Shown: piece after piece, positions 42,826-52,594 of the stretch
Numbering within the stretch: position 1 is the first letter of the stretch
Layout: each line of letters starts with the position of its first letter
DNA from: AP-15 sp963700185
GTDB lineage: Bacteria > Pseudomonadota > Alphaproteobacteria > ATCC43930 > CGMCC-115725
DNA length: 64,000 bases
Reading direction: 5' to 3'
Assembly: GCA_963700185.1 (NCBI GenBank)
Contig: CAVOWP010000014.1
Coordinates: 1 to 64,000, forward strand
Translations under genes and position numbers: made by a program
Notes under the pieces: generated by a model
What the model saw: the letters and a program-made list of their open reading frames with translations, nothing else
Databases searched by the model: none
What the model was told of the DNA's origin: nothing

Positions 42826-45056
42826 GTGGTGAAATCTCGCGCGAATAGTTCCGGAGAGGAGCGCGGCCGCCGGGGAGATCTGCCTTCGGCAGCCGAACTT
42901 CTCGCTTTCATCCGCGAGAGTCCCTTCCGCGGTGGGCAAGCGCGAGATCGCGCGGGCGTTTGCCGTGGCGCCGGGCAATCGCCCGGAACTGCGCGCCATG
43001 CTGCGCAATATCGAGCGATCCGGAGCAGTCACCCGCGCCGCCAATCGGCGCTTTGTCGCCGCCCCGCCGCTGCCCGAGGTGACCGTCATCGAGCGGATCG
43101 GCAGTGACGAGGATGGGCTGGCGCTCGCCCGGCCGGTTGCCTGGCCGGGGCCGGGGCCGGAGCCGATCTTGCGCATCATCGAGACTGGGACGAGCGAGAC
43201 GATAAAGGTCGGCGAGCGCGCCGCGGCACGGCTTGTCCCGCTCGAAACCGGCGACATTGAAGCGCGGATCATCCGCCGGCTCGACAGCGCCGGTGAGCGG
43301 ATCATCGGGACGTTCCAGAATACCCGCGAGGGCGGGAGGCTGGTGCCGGCTGACCGGCGCAACCGCAACGAGTATCGCGTCGCGGCGCGCGATACGGGCG
43401 GCGCCGCCGAAGGAGAATTGGTCGTGGCCGAGCAGCTCGCCGCGGGAAGGCTCGGCGGGCCGCGAGCCCGTGTTCTCGAACGGCTGGGTCCCGCCTCGGA
43501 CCCCGGAGCGATAAGCCTCCTCGCGATTGCGGCCTACGACATCCCGACCGAATTTCCAGCCGCCGCGCTCGCCGAGGCCGAGGCGGCGCTGCCGGTGAGC
43601 CCGGCCGGACGAGCCGATCTGCGGCGTATCCCGCTGGTCACGATCGACGGCAGCGATGCCCGCGATTTCGACGATGCGGTGTGGGCCGAGCCGGACCCCG
43701 ATCCGGAGAACCGCGGCGGCTGGCATCTCATCGTCGCCATCGCCGATGTCGCCTGGTATGTGCGGCCCGGCAGCGCTCTCGACCGCGAGGCCGAGCGGCG
43801 CGGCAATTCGGTCTATTTTCCCGACCGCGTCGTCCCGATGCTGCCCGAGTCGCTGTCGAACGAACTGTGCTCGCTAAAGCCCGGAGTGGACCGCGCCTGC
43901 CTCGCCGTCCACCTCTGGATCGACGCCGCGGGCCGCAAGCGGCGGCATCGCTTCCAGCGCGGCATCATGCGTTCGGCCGCGCGCTTGACCTATGAAGAAA
44001 TCCAAGCGGCCCGAGATGGCGGTGCCGATTGTGCGCTGGCGGCGGAGGCCGTCGCCGCGCTTTATGGCGCCTACGCAGCTCTCGCCGAGGCGCGCGCGGC
44101 GCGCGGGGCATTGGAACTGGACCTCGCCGAGGATCGGGTCGTGCTCGATGCCGAGAAGCGGCCGGCGGCAATCGTGCGCGCCGTGCGGCTCGACAGCCAT
44201 CGGCTGATCGAGGAATTCATGATCCTGGCGAATGTCGCCGCCGCCGAGGAGCTCGAAGTCGCGCCGGCAACTCTGTATATACCGCGTGCACGACGCGCCC
44301 GACCCGGACAAGGTGGAGTCGCTGCGCGTCTTTCTGGAGGAGACCGGCCTTCCGGGCCTGGCTCTCGCCAAGGGGCAGGCGATAAAGCCGGAGCTGTTCA
44401 ATCGCGTGCTGCGCCGCGCCGCCGGCACCGGGGAGGCCATGCTGGTCAATGACCTCGTCCTGCGCTGTCAGGCGCAGGCCGCCTATAGCCCGAACAATAT
44501 CGGGCATTTCGGCCTGGCGCTGCGCCGCTACGCCCATTTCACCTCGCCGATCCGGCGCTACGCCGACCTCTTGGTGCATCGGGCGCTGCTCGGAGATGTG
44601 GAAGCCGACACCGGCTGTGACCAACTTGATGTCGTCGCGGCGCACATCTCGGCGACCGAACGGCGTGCCGCCGAAGCGGAGCGGGCCGCCATCGAGCGCT
44701 ATCGCGCGACCCTTCTCGCCGGATCGGTCGGCGGCCTCTTCACCGCCGACATCAGCGGGGTCGCGAGTTTCGGGCTGTTCGTCAAGTTGCGGGAAAACGG
44801 CGCCGACGGGTTGGTCCCGATATCGACCCTGCCCGGCGACTATTATGTCCGCGACGAGAGAGCGCAGCGATTGGTCGGGCGCAGTTCCGGCCGGGTCTAC
44901 CGGCTGGGCGCGGAGGTGCTGGTGCGCCTCGTCCAAGCCGACGGGATCGGCGGCCGCCTGGTCTTCCGCATCGAGGAAGCGGAGGAGTCCGGCGCAGCTA
45001 GTGCTCGACGTATAAGACGAGGCCCTGGCAGGAATCTGAAAAGACGGCGCAAATGA
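42826..45056 (+). pseudogene. rnr: Ribonuclease R, two frameshifts
   Basis: A 3'-5' exoribonuclease of the RNB family in three frames. The start is GTG 42826, with LPSAAELLAFIRESP in frame one. An extra T near 42926 separates this from VGKREIARAFAVAPGNRPEL, which runs through the cold-shock-like and catalytic regions (VTIDGSDARDFDDAVWAEPD with the metal aspartates) to EELEVAPATLY. A second shift near 44275 leads to YRVHDAPDPDKVESLRVFLE, HFTSPIRRYADLLVHR and the S1 domain (SGVASFGLFVKLRENGADGL), ending in a basic tail. All domains are present and conserved, so sequencing indels are a strong alternative to true inactivation. Confidence 0.85.
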
Positions 45057-45116
45057 TGTTACTTCCTCCGGCGTCCTGAGAACCGCCGCCTCGCCATCGG
45101 ATGGGAGCGGTCGAAA

Positions 45117-46055
45117 ATGAAGCCATTTCGGTTCGGGGTGAACGTTCGTCACGGGCAATCTCGCGCCGAATGGGCGGAGAAGGCTCGCAAGATCGAGGAT
45201 CTCGGCTACAGCACGCTGACCGCCCCCGATCATCTCACAGACCTTATGGCGCCGATGCCGGCACTGGTCAGTGCCGCCGAGGCGACCACACATCTTCGCG
45301 TCGGCACGAACGTGCTCAACAACGATTTTCGCCATCCCGTTTTGGTCGCGCGCGAGGCCGCGACAATCGATCTTCTGACTGAGGGGCGGCTGCAACTCGG
45401 CTTGGGCGCTGGCAGCATCCGGTCGGAATATGAGCAGGCGGGGTTGCATTTCGATCGGGGACGCACCCGGGTTGAGCGGCTGTCCGAAGCGGTGACGATC
45501 ATCAAGGGTTTGCTCAGCGGAGAACGAGTCACTTTCTCGGGTCGGCACTATCGGGTAACGGGCCACGCCATCGCCCCCCTTCCCGTCCAGAAACCCCACC
45601 CGCCGATCCTCATCGGCGGCAACGGGCCGCATCTCCTCGCCCTTGCGGCGCGGGAAGCTGACATAGTGGGTTTCTCGGGAATAACCTTCAAAAGCGGTGG
45701 AGCGGCATCACCAGACCTCTCCGGGTGGAGGCTATCGAGCGTCGACGAGCGGGTTCAGCGCATACGCGGGATTGCAGGCGAGACGCGATACTCTCGGCTG
45801 GAGCTGAACGCACTGGTGCAGCGGGTTGTTGTGACGGACGATCGTCACAAGGCGGCGGAGGAGCTGGCGAGCCGCTGGCCGCAGTTGAGCGCCGACGACA
45901 TTCTCCAAAGCCCGTACGTTCTCATCGGGACGGTGGACCAGATGGTTGAAGATCTAACAGCGCGGCGGGAGCGCTGGGACATCTCCTATTATGTGGTACA
46001 CGAGCCCTACCTGGACGATTTTGCACCCGTCGTCGCCCGCCTCGCCGGTAAGTGA
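45117..46055 (+). CDS. LLM-class flavin-dependent oxidoreductase (TIGR03621-like)
   Basis: A 312-residue luciferase-like TIM barrel that probably uses F420 or FMN. MKPFRFGVNVRHGQSRAEWA begins the barrel. Later come TLTAPDHLTDLMAPMPALVS, LRVGTNVLNNDFRHPVLVAR, EGRLQLGLGAGSIRSEYEQA, PPILIGGNGPHLLALAAREA and the C-terminal LIGTVDQMVEDLTARRERWD. The overall layout matches the TIGR03621 group. The substrate is unknown. It lies alone between rnr and a LysR gene that is transcribed towards it. Confidence 0.87.
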   Translation: MKPFRFGVNVRHGQSRAEWAEKARKIEDLGYSTLTAPDHLTDLMAPMPALVSAAEATTHLRVGTNVLNNDFRHPVLVAREAATIDLLTEGRLQLGLGAGSIRSEYEQAGLHFDRGRTRVERLSEAVTIIKGLLSGERVTFSGRHYRVTGHAIAPLPVQKPHPPILIGGNGPHLLALAAREADIVGFSGITFKSGGAASPDLSGWRLSSVDERVQRIRGIAGETRYSRLELNALVQRVVVTDDRHKAAEELASRWPQLSADDILQSPYVLIGTVDQMVEDLTARRERWDISYYVVHEPYLDDFAPVVARLAGK

Positions 46056-46195
46056 GCGGAACTTCTCCTCTGCTCGAACCTGCACTTAACGACGGTCGCT
46101 CGAAGTAGCCTCGTCCTTCCTAGATGCGGAAGACCAAGCGGCCGCCAATCCCGTCCGCTTGGTAGAACTTCCTCCATTTCGATGGTTTACGTCGA

Positions 46196-47071
46196 TCAGC
46201 ACCGTCGATTGCCGGCAAGCACGTCCCGCTGCTCGGCAAACAGCGCCTTGATCCAATCGATTACCGCGCGCACGCAGGCGGAGCGGCGCAGATCACGGTG
46301 GACGATGATCCAGTATTCGGCGGCGATTTCGGGGATCGGCGGGCACAGCCGCTCGAGCAGGGGATGGCCGTCGCCGACATAGCAGGGCAGCACGCCGCGG
46401 CCGGTACCGGCGCGGATCGCTTCCAAATGCATCAGCATCGATGAGGCGCGCAGCGCCACCGGCTTTCCCGTCTCTTCCAGCTGCCGCTGGACCCAGCGCG
46501 CGGGCGCATAGTGTGCCTGCTCCTCGGTGTAGGTGACCCACGCAGCGGCATCCGCGCCGCGACGCCGGTAGACCGCACAGGCGAAGGTGCCTGCCTTGGA
46601 GATGTAGAAGTCGCCGCCTTCCGGCGGCTCGTGGCGCAGCGCCATATCGGCTTGGCGTCGCACGAGGTTTGCCGTCTGCCGCAACTCGTCGACCAGTTCC
46701 AACGTGATGCCGGATGGTAGCGCCGTCGTTGTCGATTCCGACAAGCAGCGGGCCAGAAACCCGGCGGCGCACTCGCCGGTCGATACCCGCACCGTGCCGC
46801 TCAACACCGGCGAGGCCGCCGCGCGCCGCCGCTCCAACGTCAGCACCGCATCCTCGACGCTCTCGGCCGCCGGGACCAGCTGCTCGCCGGCGGCGTTGAG
46901 GCGCAGCCCCGCGGGCAGGCGGTCGAACAAGGTCGACCCGCCAAACGTGGCCTCGAACGCCGCCAATCGGCGGGCGATGGTCGGTTGGCTCAGCCCGAGC
47001 GCCCGCCCGGCGGCACGCATCGAGCCCTCCCGGGCGACGGCGAGGAACACCCGGACATCGTCCCAGTCCAT
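46196..47071 (-). CDS. LysR-family transcriptional regulator
   Basis: A 291-residue regulator. The winged helix at the N-terminus reads MDWDDVRVFLAVAREGSMRA then LGLSQPTIARRLAAFEATFG. The effector domain includes GTVRVSTGECAAGFLARCLS, ADMALRHEPPEGGDFYISKA and GRGVLPCYVGDGHPLLERL. The start is set at MDWDDV (47071), because the residues before it are arginine-rich and atypical. It faces away from the bicupin gene with a 273-base gap, the usual divergent arrangement of LysR and target, so the cupin genes at 47.3-48.7 kb are candidate targets. Confidence 0.88.
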   Translation of the reverse strand: MDWDDVRVFLAVAREGSMRAAGRALGLSQPTIARRLAAFEATFGGSTLFDRLPAGLRLNAAGEQLVPAAESVEDAVLTLERRRAAASPVLSGTVRVSTGECAAGFLARCLSESTTTALPSGITLELVDELRQTANLVRRQADMALRHEPPEGGDFYISKAGTFACAVYRRRGADAAAWVTYTEEQAHYAPARWVQRQLEETGKPVALRASSMLMHLEAIRAGTGRGVLPCYVGDGHPLLERLCPPIPEIAAEYWIIVHRDLRRSACVRAVIDWIKALFAEQRDVLAGNRRC

Positions 47072-47344
47072 CGCCCCGCGACAGGATCGTGGCGGACGGC
47101 GTCGCCGGCTCATGCCGCGTCTCGTGCCCGGCAATCGCCAATCCGTCGAGAGCAGCCATGACATGTTCCTTTATAGCTAGGCTCGGTGTGTCGACTTCAG
47201 ACGGTAATTCGTACCATCAAATTGAGTGCCACGGAAACGTTCCAGTGGTCTCCAAAAACGGAGATCACCGCAATTGAATTGTGTCGCTACGATTCGTAGG
47301 CGCTGCCCGCTGGAGGCAAACAAGACACGGTTATGGAGAGAGAT

Positions 47345-48199
47345 ATGGAAAGCAGAACGCCCAGCATCATCGATCTCAGCGCGGAACTCGCGAAGCTGAC
47401 AATGTTCCGACGGACCCCCCAGTCGACAAGGGAGGAGACAAAGGGAAGCGTCGCACGATTGGCTTCCTACCGCGACGGCCTTCTTTTGGCGATCAAGGCC
47501 TCGGGAACAGACCATTGGGAACGCCATCTCACCGGCGACGAGCTGGTCCACATCCTCGACGGCACCGCGACCCTGGAAATCGTATGCGATGACGGGCCGC
47601 CCAAGTCTTTTGCGCTTCGCGCCGGAATGATCGCTGTCATTCCGCAGGGCGCATGGCACCGCGCTCTCTCTGCGGAAGGCAAGACGGAAATGACCGCCAC
47701 ACCTTTCCCTGGCGACCACATCGAGCGCGATGTCGACGATCCTCGGTCAATTGACGGCAAGCCGCCAGGCGCGATGGCCGTGACGCCCAGCATCATCGAC
47801 CTCACCGCCGAACTCGCGAAGCTGACGACATTCCGTGGCCGGACGCCACAGTCGACAATGGCGGATCGCAAGGGAAGCGCCGCACGATTGGCCTCGTACC
47901 GCGACGGTGCCCTCACTGCCACGAAGTTCGCGGGCAAAGGTCATTGGGAATCGCATCTCGCGGGCGACGAGCTGATCCACATCCTCGACGGCACCGCCAC
48001 CTTGGAAATCGTGTGCGACGACGGGCCGCCCAAGTCTTTCGTGCTCCGCGCCGGAATGATTGCTGTCAACCCGCAGGGTGCGTGGCATCGCTTTCACTCC
48101 TCGGAGGGTGTGACCTTGATGACCGCGACGCCCTTTCCCGGCGAAACGATCGAGCTCGACGTCGACGACCCCCGGACGGTAGAGCCCAATTCGGCATGA
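47345..48199 (+). CDS. Bicupin protein made by internal duplication
   Basis: A 284-residue protein of two nearly identical cupin modules (about residues 4-135 and 146-280). Both start TPSIIDL(S/T)AELAKLT and share GDEL(V/I)HILDGTATLEIVC, DDGPPKSF(A/V)LRAGMIAV and PQGAWHR. The His/Glu metal ligands of canonical cupins are incomplete: the first motif has HWE-H but no clear HxH. DNA of the two halves is also very similar, so the duplication is recent. The ATG at 47345 has GGAGAG four bases upstream; ATG 47333 is the alternative. Its stop overlaps an ATG for the following cupin. The substrate is unknown. Confidence 0.85.
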   Translation: MESRTPSIIDLSAELAKLTMFRRTPQSTREETKGSVARLASYRDGLLLAIKASGTDHWERHLTGDELVHILDGTATLEIVCDDGPPKSFALRAGMIAVIPQGAWHRALSAEGKTEMTATPFPGDHIERDVDDPRSIDGKPPGAMAVTPSIIDLTAELAKLTTFRGRTPQSTMADRKGSAARLASYRDGALTATKFAGKGHWESHLAGDELIHILDGTATLEIVCDDGPPKSFVLRAGMIAVNPQGAWHRFHSSEGVTLMTATPFPGETIELDVDDPRTVEPNSA

Positions 48200-48258
48200 G
48201 CAATGGCCATAACTGTCGAATAAGTTCTGATCTCAACAAAAAAGAGGAGAAATTAACG

Positions 48259-48723
48259 GTGGGCGCGCAGGGCATCGTCGTACAGCCGGGACAAGGTCCC
48301 GTGTCGAGCTTCACCCCGGGCCGGTCGATCGTCCTCAAACTGCGGGGTGGAGAGACCGGCGACAGCATAATGATGTTTGAGGAGACCATCCCCGCCGGCA
48401 CGAAGAGCACGTTCCACCTGCATCGCGACAGCGACGAGGTGGCTTATGTCCTGAGCGGCGAGGTAACCTTCAAGATCGGCGATGACGTCACGGTCGGCGG
48501 CCCCGGAAGCTGCGCCTTCATGCCACGCGGCGTGCCGCATGCGTGGAAGAGCACCGGCGCGGAAACCGGGCTCGCGCTGTTTCTCTATACTCCGGCCGCG
48601 GCAGGCGGGTTGATCGAAGAGCAGCAACGGACCGGTCGCGGATTCAGATCGATGAATGAGCGCGAGTTGAAGGAGATTTTAGAGCGCCACGGCTGGGAAC
48701 TCCTCGGACCGTCGCCGTTGTGA
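48259..48723 (+). CDS. Cupin-domain protein
   Basis: A 154-residue single cupin: FEETIPAGTKSTFHLHRDSD and EVAYVLSGEVTFKIGDDVTV form motif 1 with its HxH and Glu ligands, and CAFMPRGVPHAWKSTGAETG forms motif 2 with the last His. It resembles quercetin-2,3-dioxygenase-like and other small metal cupins. Start choice is open: GTG 48259 has AGAGGAG upstream, while ATG 48196 overlaps the stop of the bicupin gene (ATGA) and would add 21 residues. Either way it is co-transcribed with the bicupin gene. The C-terminus LKEILERHGWELLGPSPL is unusual and helical. Confidence 0.85.
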   Translation: MGAQGIVVQPGQGPVSSFTPGRSIVLKLRGGETGDSIMMFEETIPAGTKSTFHLHRDSDEVAYVLSGEVTFKIGDDVTVGGPGSCAFMPRGVPHAWKSTGAETGLALFLYTPAAAGGLIEEQQRTGRGFRSMNERELKEILERHGWELLGPSPL

Positions 48724-49268
48724 CGTGAGAGGTCGCGCGACGGGAATAGGCCGGACGACTCTTTCATATCGCCCCGCGCACGGAACCGCGGCTCCGCGGG
48801 GCCGATGCCGTTTTCCTTCGTCCCGCGACGGCATCCGGAAATTAGCCGTAATCGTGTAGTATGGTGGCGGTTTATGATGACTCTGGCACGGCTTCTCTGA
48901 ATGAAAATTTGGTAAATGCTGCTCATAATTGATCTGATGCTTTCCCTTATTCAGAATCTGGGCGGGGCAACCTCCTGTTCTTTCGCGGCCGCCGCTCCAC
49001 CGGCAAGGGTTTCTGCGGCCAAAGACCGGGCCCTGCTTGTTTTTCTTCTGTTTTTTCAAACAGGGCTTCGCGTTCTCCCGGGAATGCCGTGATCGGTTCA
49101 GCCCAACCGACGAGGCCCTCGCCCTGCCCGGTTGATTTGGGAGCGAGCGCCATTGATTGCGCCATGCGGGCGTTCTACGGTATTGGTTCCGGCCGAGGCA
49201 GTGTCGCCGAAGCCGGGGACCGGGTTCTGTGCGCTGCTGCGGGGAATTTTGGGGCTTTCGCTAGGGGA
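48724..49268. other. Intergenic region, no supported gene
   Basis: About 545 bases between the cupin and the S41 protease gene. It contains AT-rich stretches (48840-48960), a possible hairpin CCCTGCTTG/CAAACAGGG with a T-rich loop near 49030-49065, and a GC-rich part that is open in the protease frame but lacks family similarity. A promoter for the protease gene is expected here. I see no RNA gene. Confidence 0.6.
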
Positions 49269-50918
49269 GTGAATGCCGTGTCGCTGCGTCCGGCCGCCGC
49301 GCCTTTGCGAGCGTGCAGCCTTGTCTTCCTCGCCGTCCTTGCGGCCTGTACCGAGCGTCAGGCGTTGCCCAACGATCCGACGGGGCGGTTGTTCGCGCGG
49401 GGTCTCGACGAGATAACCGATCTCTATATTTCGCCGGTTTCCAGCCGGCGGCTCATTCTGGGCGGCGCCGCGCGGCTGTCGCGCCTCGACGACAAGCTCT
49501 CGGTTTCGGAAACGCCGGGGCCGGATAAAACATACCTCGTGCTGTCTTATGACGGCAGCGAGGTGGCGACCTATCCGATACCCTCGCATGACGACCCGCA
49601 TGATTGGGGCGCCTTGATGGGCCAACTGGTGGCCAGCGCAAGGACAGCCTCCCCGAGTGTTGCGGCGCTGCCGGAAGACCAGATCGACAAGGCGCTGTTC
49701 GATGGCATCACCGCCGGGCTCGACCGCTTCTCCCGCTACTCCTCGCCCGATGTCGCCCGCGATCAGCGCGCCGTCCGCGACGGGTTCGGCGGCATTGGAG
49801 TGACCCTCGATATCTCCAAGGAAGAATTTCGGATCACCGCGATCACGCCGCACAGCCCGGCCGAACTCGCCGGCATAAAGCCCGACGATAGGCTCGTCGC
49901 GGTCGACAAGGTGCCAACCGCCAGACGCTCCCACAGCGATGTGGTTCACGCGCTGCGTGGACCGATCCTCAGCACGGTAGAAGTAACCGTCTATCGCCCC
50001 AGCCTCGGCCAAAACCGGACCTTTCACTTGCAGCGCGAACTGGTGATCCTTCCCACGGTTACGGTATCGCGCGACGGCGATATCGCGGTCTTTCAGGTGG
50101 CGAGCTTCAACCAGAACACGACGCAGCAGATCGTTGAAGCCCTTAGTAACCTGAAGCGCGAAATGGGGCCGCAGCTCCACGGCATCGTCCTCGACCTGCG
50201 CGGCGACCCGGGCGGGCTGCTCGACCAGGCGGTGAGCCTGGTAGACGTGTTCATATCGAACGGCCCGATCGTCGCGACGGTCGGCCGCCACCCCGCGAGC
50301 CGGCAGTTTTTCGAAGCTTCGGGAGACAGTATCGCGCCGCAGATACCGGTCGTCGTCTTGATCAACGGCGGCTCGGCTTCGTCTTCAGAGATCGTTGCCG
50401 CATCCTTGCAGGATGCCGGACGCGCAGTCGTCGTCGGCAGCGCCTCCTACGGGAAAGGCACGGTGCAGACGGTCTTGCGGCTGCCGAACGACGGCGAGCT
50501 GACATTGACATGGGCCCAGCTCGTGGCCCCGTCGGGATATCTTCTGCACGAGCACGGCGTCGTCCCAACCATGTGCACGAGCGATCTCGGGGACGACGAC
50601 CGCTTCGTGCAGATAGCGATTCAACGTGCGGCGGTGTCACCCGCGACCGAGCCGGCGGCAACGCGGGCACGTGCGTCACTCGACGAAAACGCCTGGTCCC
50701 AGCTGCGCCGCGCTTGCCCGGCCCGGTCGGGCGACCATGGGATCGACGTCAAGGTGGCGAAGCGCCTCCTTGCCGATCCCGCGCTTTATACTCAGGCGGT
50801 GCATGCGATCGGAGCCAGCCCGAGTGTGGCGGCGGTTCCGGTCGCCGCCCCGCCGACGGCTGAACCCGCCTTGACAGCAGTCAGCCCGGCGTTATCTTCC
50901 AGTCCACGCAACCCCTGA
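49269..50918 (+). CDS. S41 family (C-terminal processing) peptidase, lipoprotein
   Basis: A 549-residue Ctp-type serine protease. The signal has a lipobox (LAVLAAC, Cys27), so it should be lipid-anchored in the periplasm. A PDZ domain (FGGIGVTLDISKEEFRITAI, then HSPAELAGIKPDDRLVAVDK) precedes the catalytic domain with LDLRGDPGGLLDQAVSLVD, the nucleophile Ser in NGGSASSSEIVA and the general-base Lys in SYGKGTVQTV. It degrades or trims proteins from free C-termini. GTG at 49269 follows GGGGAG; the frame is open further upstream without a signal. A Pro/Ala-rich tail ends the protein. It lies just before rpmG, as in related genomes. Confidence 0.92.
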   Translation: MNAVSLRPAAAPLRACSLVFLAVLAACTERQALPNDPTGRLFARGLDEITDLYISPVSSRRLILGGAARLSRLDDKLSVSETPGPDKTYLVLSYDGSEVATYPIPSHDDPHDWGALMGQLVASARTASPSVAALPEDQIDKALFDGITAGLDRFSRYSSPDVARDQRAVRDGFGGIGVTLDISKEEFRITAITPHSPAELAGIKPDDRLVAVDKVPTARRSHSDVVHALRGPILSTVEVTVYRPSLGQNRTFHLQRELVILPTVTVSRDGDIAVFQVASFNQNTTQQIVEALSNLKREMGPQLHGIVLDLRGDPGGLLDQAVSLVDVFISNGPIVATVGRHPASRQFFEASGDSIAPQIPVVVLINGGSASSSEIVAASLQDAGRAVVVGSASYGKGTVQTVLRLPNDGELTLTWAQLVAPSGYLLHEHGVVPTMCTSDLGDDDRFVQIAIQRAAVSPATEPAATRARASLDENAWSQLRRACPARSGDHGIDVKVAKRLLADPALYTQAVHAIGASPSVAAVPVAAPPTAEPALTAVSPALSSSPRNP

Positions 50919-50931
50919 CGCGAGAGTCTGC

Positions 50932-51099
50932 ATGGCCAAGACGAACACAGTCCTCATCAAGCTTGTCAGCAGCGCCGATACCGGGTTTTTCTACGTAACG
51001 AAGAAAAATCCCCGCACTAAAACCAATAAACTCGAATTGAAGAAGTTCGACCCGATCGCCCGGAAGCACGTTGTATTCAAGGAAGCCAAGATAAAGTAG
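50932..51099 (+). CDS. rpmG: 50S ribosomal protein L33
   Basis: A 55-residue protein, MAKTNTVLIKLVSSADTGFF followed by YVTKKNPRTKTNKLELKKFD, with the family end HVVFKEAKIK. L33 binds near the E site of the 50S subunit. It lacks the zinc cysteines, which is the usual form in alphaproteobacteria. The gene starts 14 bases after the S41 peptidase stop. Its small size makes it easy to overlook. Confidence 0.96.
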   Translation: MAKTNTVLIKLVSSADTGFFYVTKKNPRTKTNKLELKKFDPIARKHVVFKEAKIK

Positions 51100-51124
51100 C
51101 TCACGCTAGCGCGAGCCGGTCTCA

Positions 51125-52552
51125 TCACTGGATCGCGAGGCCGGCATCCTCGATTTGCGATGAGCCTATTCTAGGCGCCGCGGAGGGCGGTCGCACGATG
51201 ATACAATTCCGCCCCCGGGTTTTGGCAGCGTAAAGGGCATCATCGGCGCGGCTCAGCAGACCGTCACGGTCGTCATTGCCGATCCCGGCAGACGCCACAC
51301 CGATGCTGATCGTCACCGAGAGCTTCCGACCGTCGGACTTGATCGTGAACGGCTCACGCGCCACCTCCGCGCGCAGGCGCTCGGCTACCCCCGCGGCAAT
51401 CGTGATATCGGTCTCGGGCATGACAACGACGAACTCGTCACCCGCACCCTCTCCGCGTCGGGCGACGAGGTCGACGCTACGGACGCAGTGGGTCGTTCGC
51501 GCCGCGAGCTCGCGCAATACGTCGTCTCCCGCGGCGTGACCGTAAGTATCGTTTACCTGCTTGAAGTTATCGATGTCGAACAACAAGACGGCTGCGTTGA
51601 TGCCATCCTGGTTGACGCGCTGGATGAGTTCGTCGAGGTGAACGAACAGATATCGCCGGTGGTAGAGACCGGTCAACTCATCGGTCAGGGCAAGCTCCAG
51701 GCTGTTCCGATAATTCTCATCCAACCGGTTCTGCAGCCTCTTGCGGCGAACCTGAGTGGCCGTGCGGGCCAGCAACTCGTTCCGATCCACCGGGCGCACC
51801 AGATAGTCGTTGGCGCCCAAATCGAGCCCCTTGGCAAGACGAGGCAAATCGGTGCCGTCGGCGATCAACAAGATCGGCAGTTGACGGAAGGTTTCGTTGG
51901 CGCGGCACTGGGTAACGAGCCGCAACGCGTCGCCGCCCGGGGTGGACAAGCTTGCAATGATCAGCTCGATGTCGGGAGCGAGCAGCGTCCATGCTTCTGC
52001 GCAGGTCGATGCGCGCGCCACCGAATTGGCGATCGGCAACAACGTCTCGGTCATTCGGGCAGCCGCGAATTCATCGTCATCGACGATCATGATGCGGGCA
52101 GGACCGGTATCCTCGCAGACGGGACTGTCGCCGCCGAACTTGCTGCAGATCCCCTCGCGAACGCGTAGCTCCTCCATCATCCGCTTCAGCCGCACGAGCG
52201 AGCGGACGCGGGCGAACAGAGCGACATCGTTCACCGGCTTGGTCAGGAAATCGTCGGCGCCGGCCTCGAGGCCGCGCAGGCGGTTGGCGGTATCGGAGAG
52301 CGCCGTCACCATGACGACCGGGACATCGACGGTTCGCCGATTGGCCTTCAGCTGGCGGCAAACCTCGAACCCGTCCATCCGCGGCATCATGACGTCGAGA
52401 AGAATTACGTCCGGAAGCTCGGTCTCGGCGATTTCCAGGGCGCTAGGTCCGTTATAAGCCGTCAAAACGTCGAAGTACTCACTCGACAGTTTTGCTTCGA
52501 GCAGTTTTACGTTCGCCTCGAGATCGTCGACAACCAGCACTCGGCCAGACAT
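51125..52552 (-). CDS. pleD: PleD-type response regulator / diguanylate cyclase
   Basis: A 475-residue REC-REC-GGDEF protein. REC1 has VLVVDDLEANVKLLEAKL and the phosphoacceptor Asp in VILLDVMMPRMDGFEV. REC2 (about 150-270) lacks it (ELIIASLSTPGG), as in PleD. The GGDEF domain starts DELTGLYHRRYLFVHLDELI; its active loop is ARRGEGAGDEFVVV instead of R-x-GG(D/E)EF, with AGDEF and three extra residues before it. PleD makes cyclic-di-GMP at the cell pole after phosphorylation and drives cell-cycle development. It is downstream of divK on the same strand with a 42-base gap, the standard alphaproteobacterial order. Confidence 0.94.
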   Translation of the reverse strand: MSGRVLVVDDLEANVKLLEAKLSSEYFDVLTAYNGPSALEIAETELPDVILLDVMMPRMDGFEVCRQLKANRRTVDVPVVMVTALSDTANRLRGLEAGADDFLTKPVNDVALFARVRSLVRLKRMMEELRVREGICSKFGGDSPVCEDTGPARIMIVDDDEFAAARMTETLLPIANSVARASTCAEAWTLLAPDIELIIASLSTPGGDALRLVTQCRANETFRQLPILLIADGTDLPRLAKGLDLGANDYLVRPVDRNELLARTATQVRRKRLQNRLDENYRNSLELALTDELTGLYHRRYLFVHLDELIQRVNQDGINAAVLLFDIDNFKQVNDTYGHAAGDDVLRELAARTTHCVRSVDLVARRGEGAGDEFVVVMPETDITIAAGVAERLRAEVAREPFTIKSDGRKLSVTISIGVASAGIGNDDRDGLLSRADDALYAAKTRGRNCIIVRPPSAAPRIGSSQIEDAGLAIQ

Positions 52553-52594
52553 CAGCCTCTCACAGTCGAAGGATCGAACCGGGCAGCACCCCTC

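Noticed and set aside
48990..49070. A small RNA or terminator in the gap before the S41 peptidase gene
   Set aside because: The only hairpin has a long T-rich loop and one mismatch, and there is no T-run after the stem.
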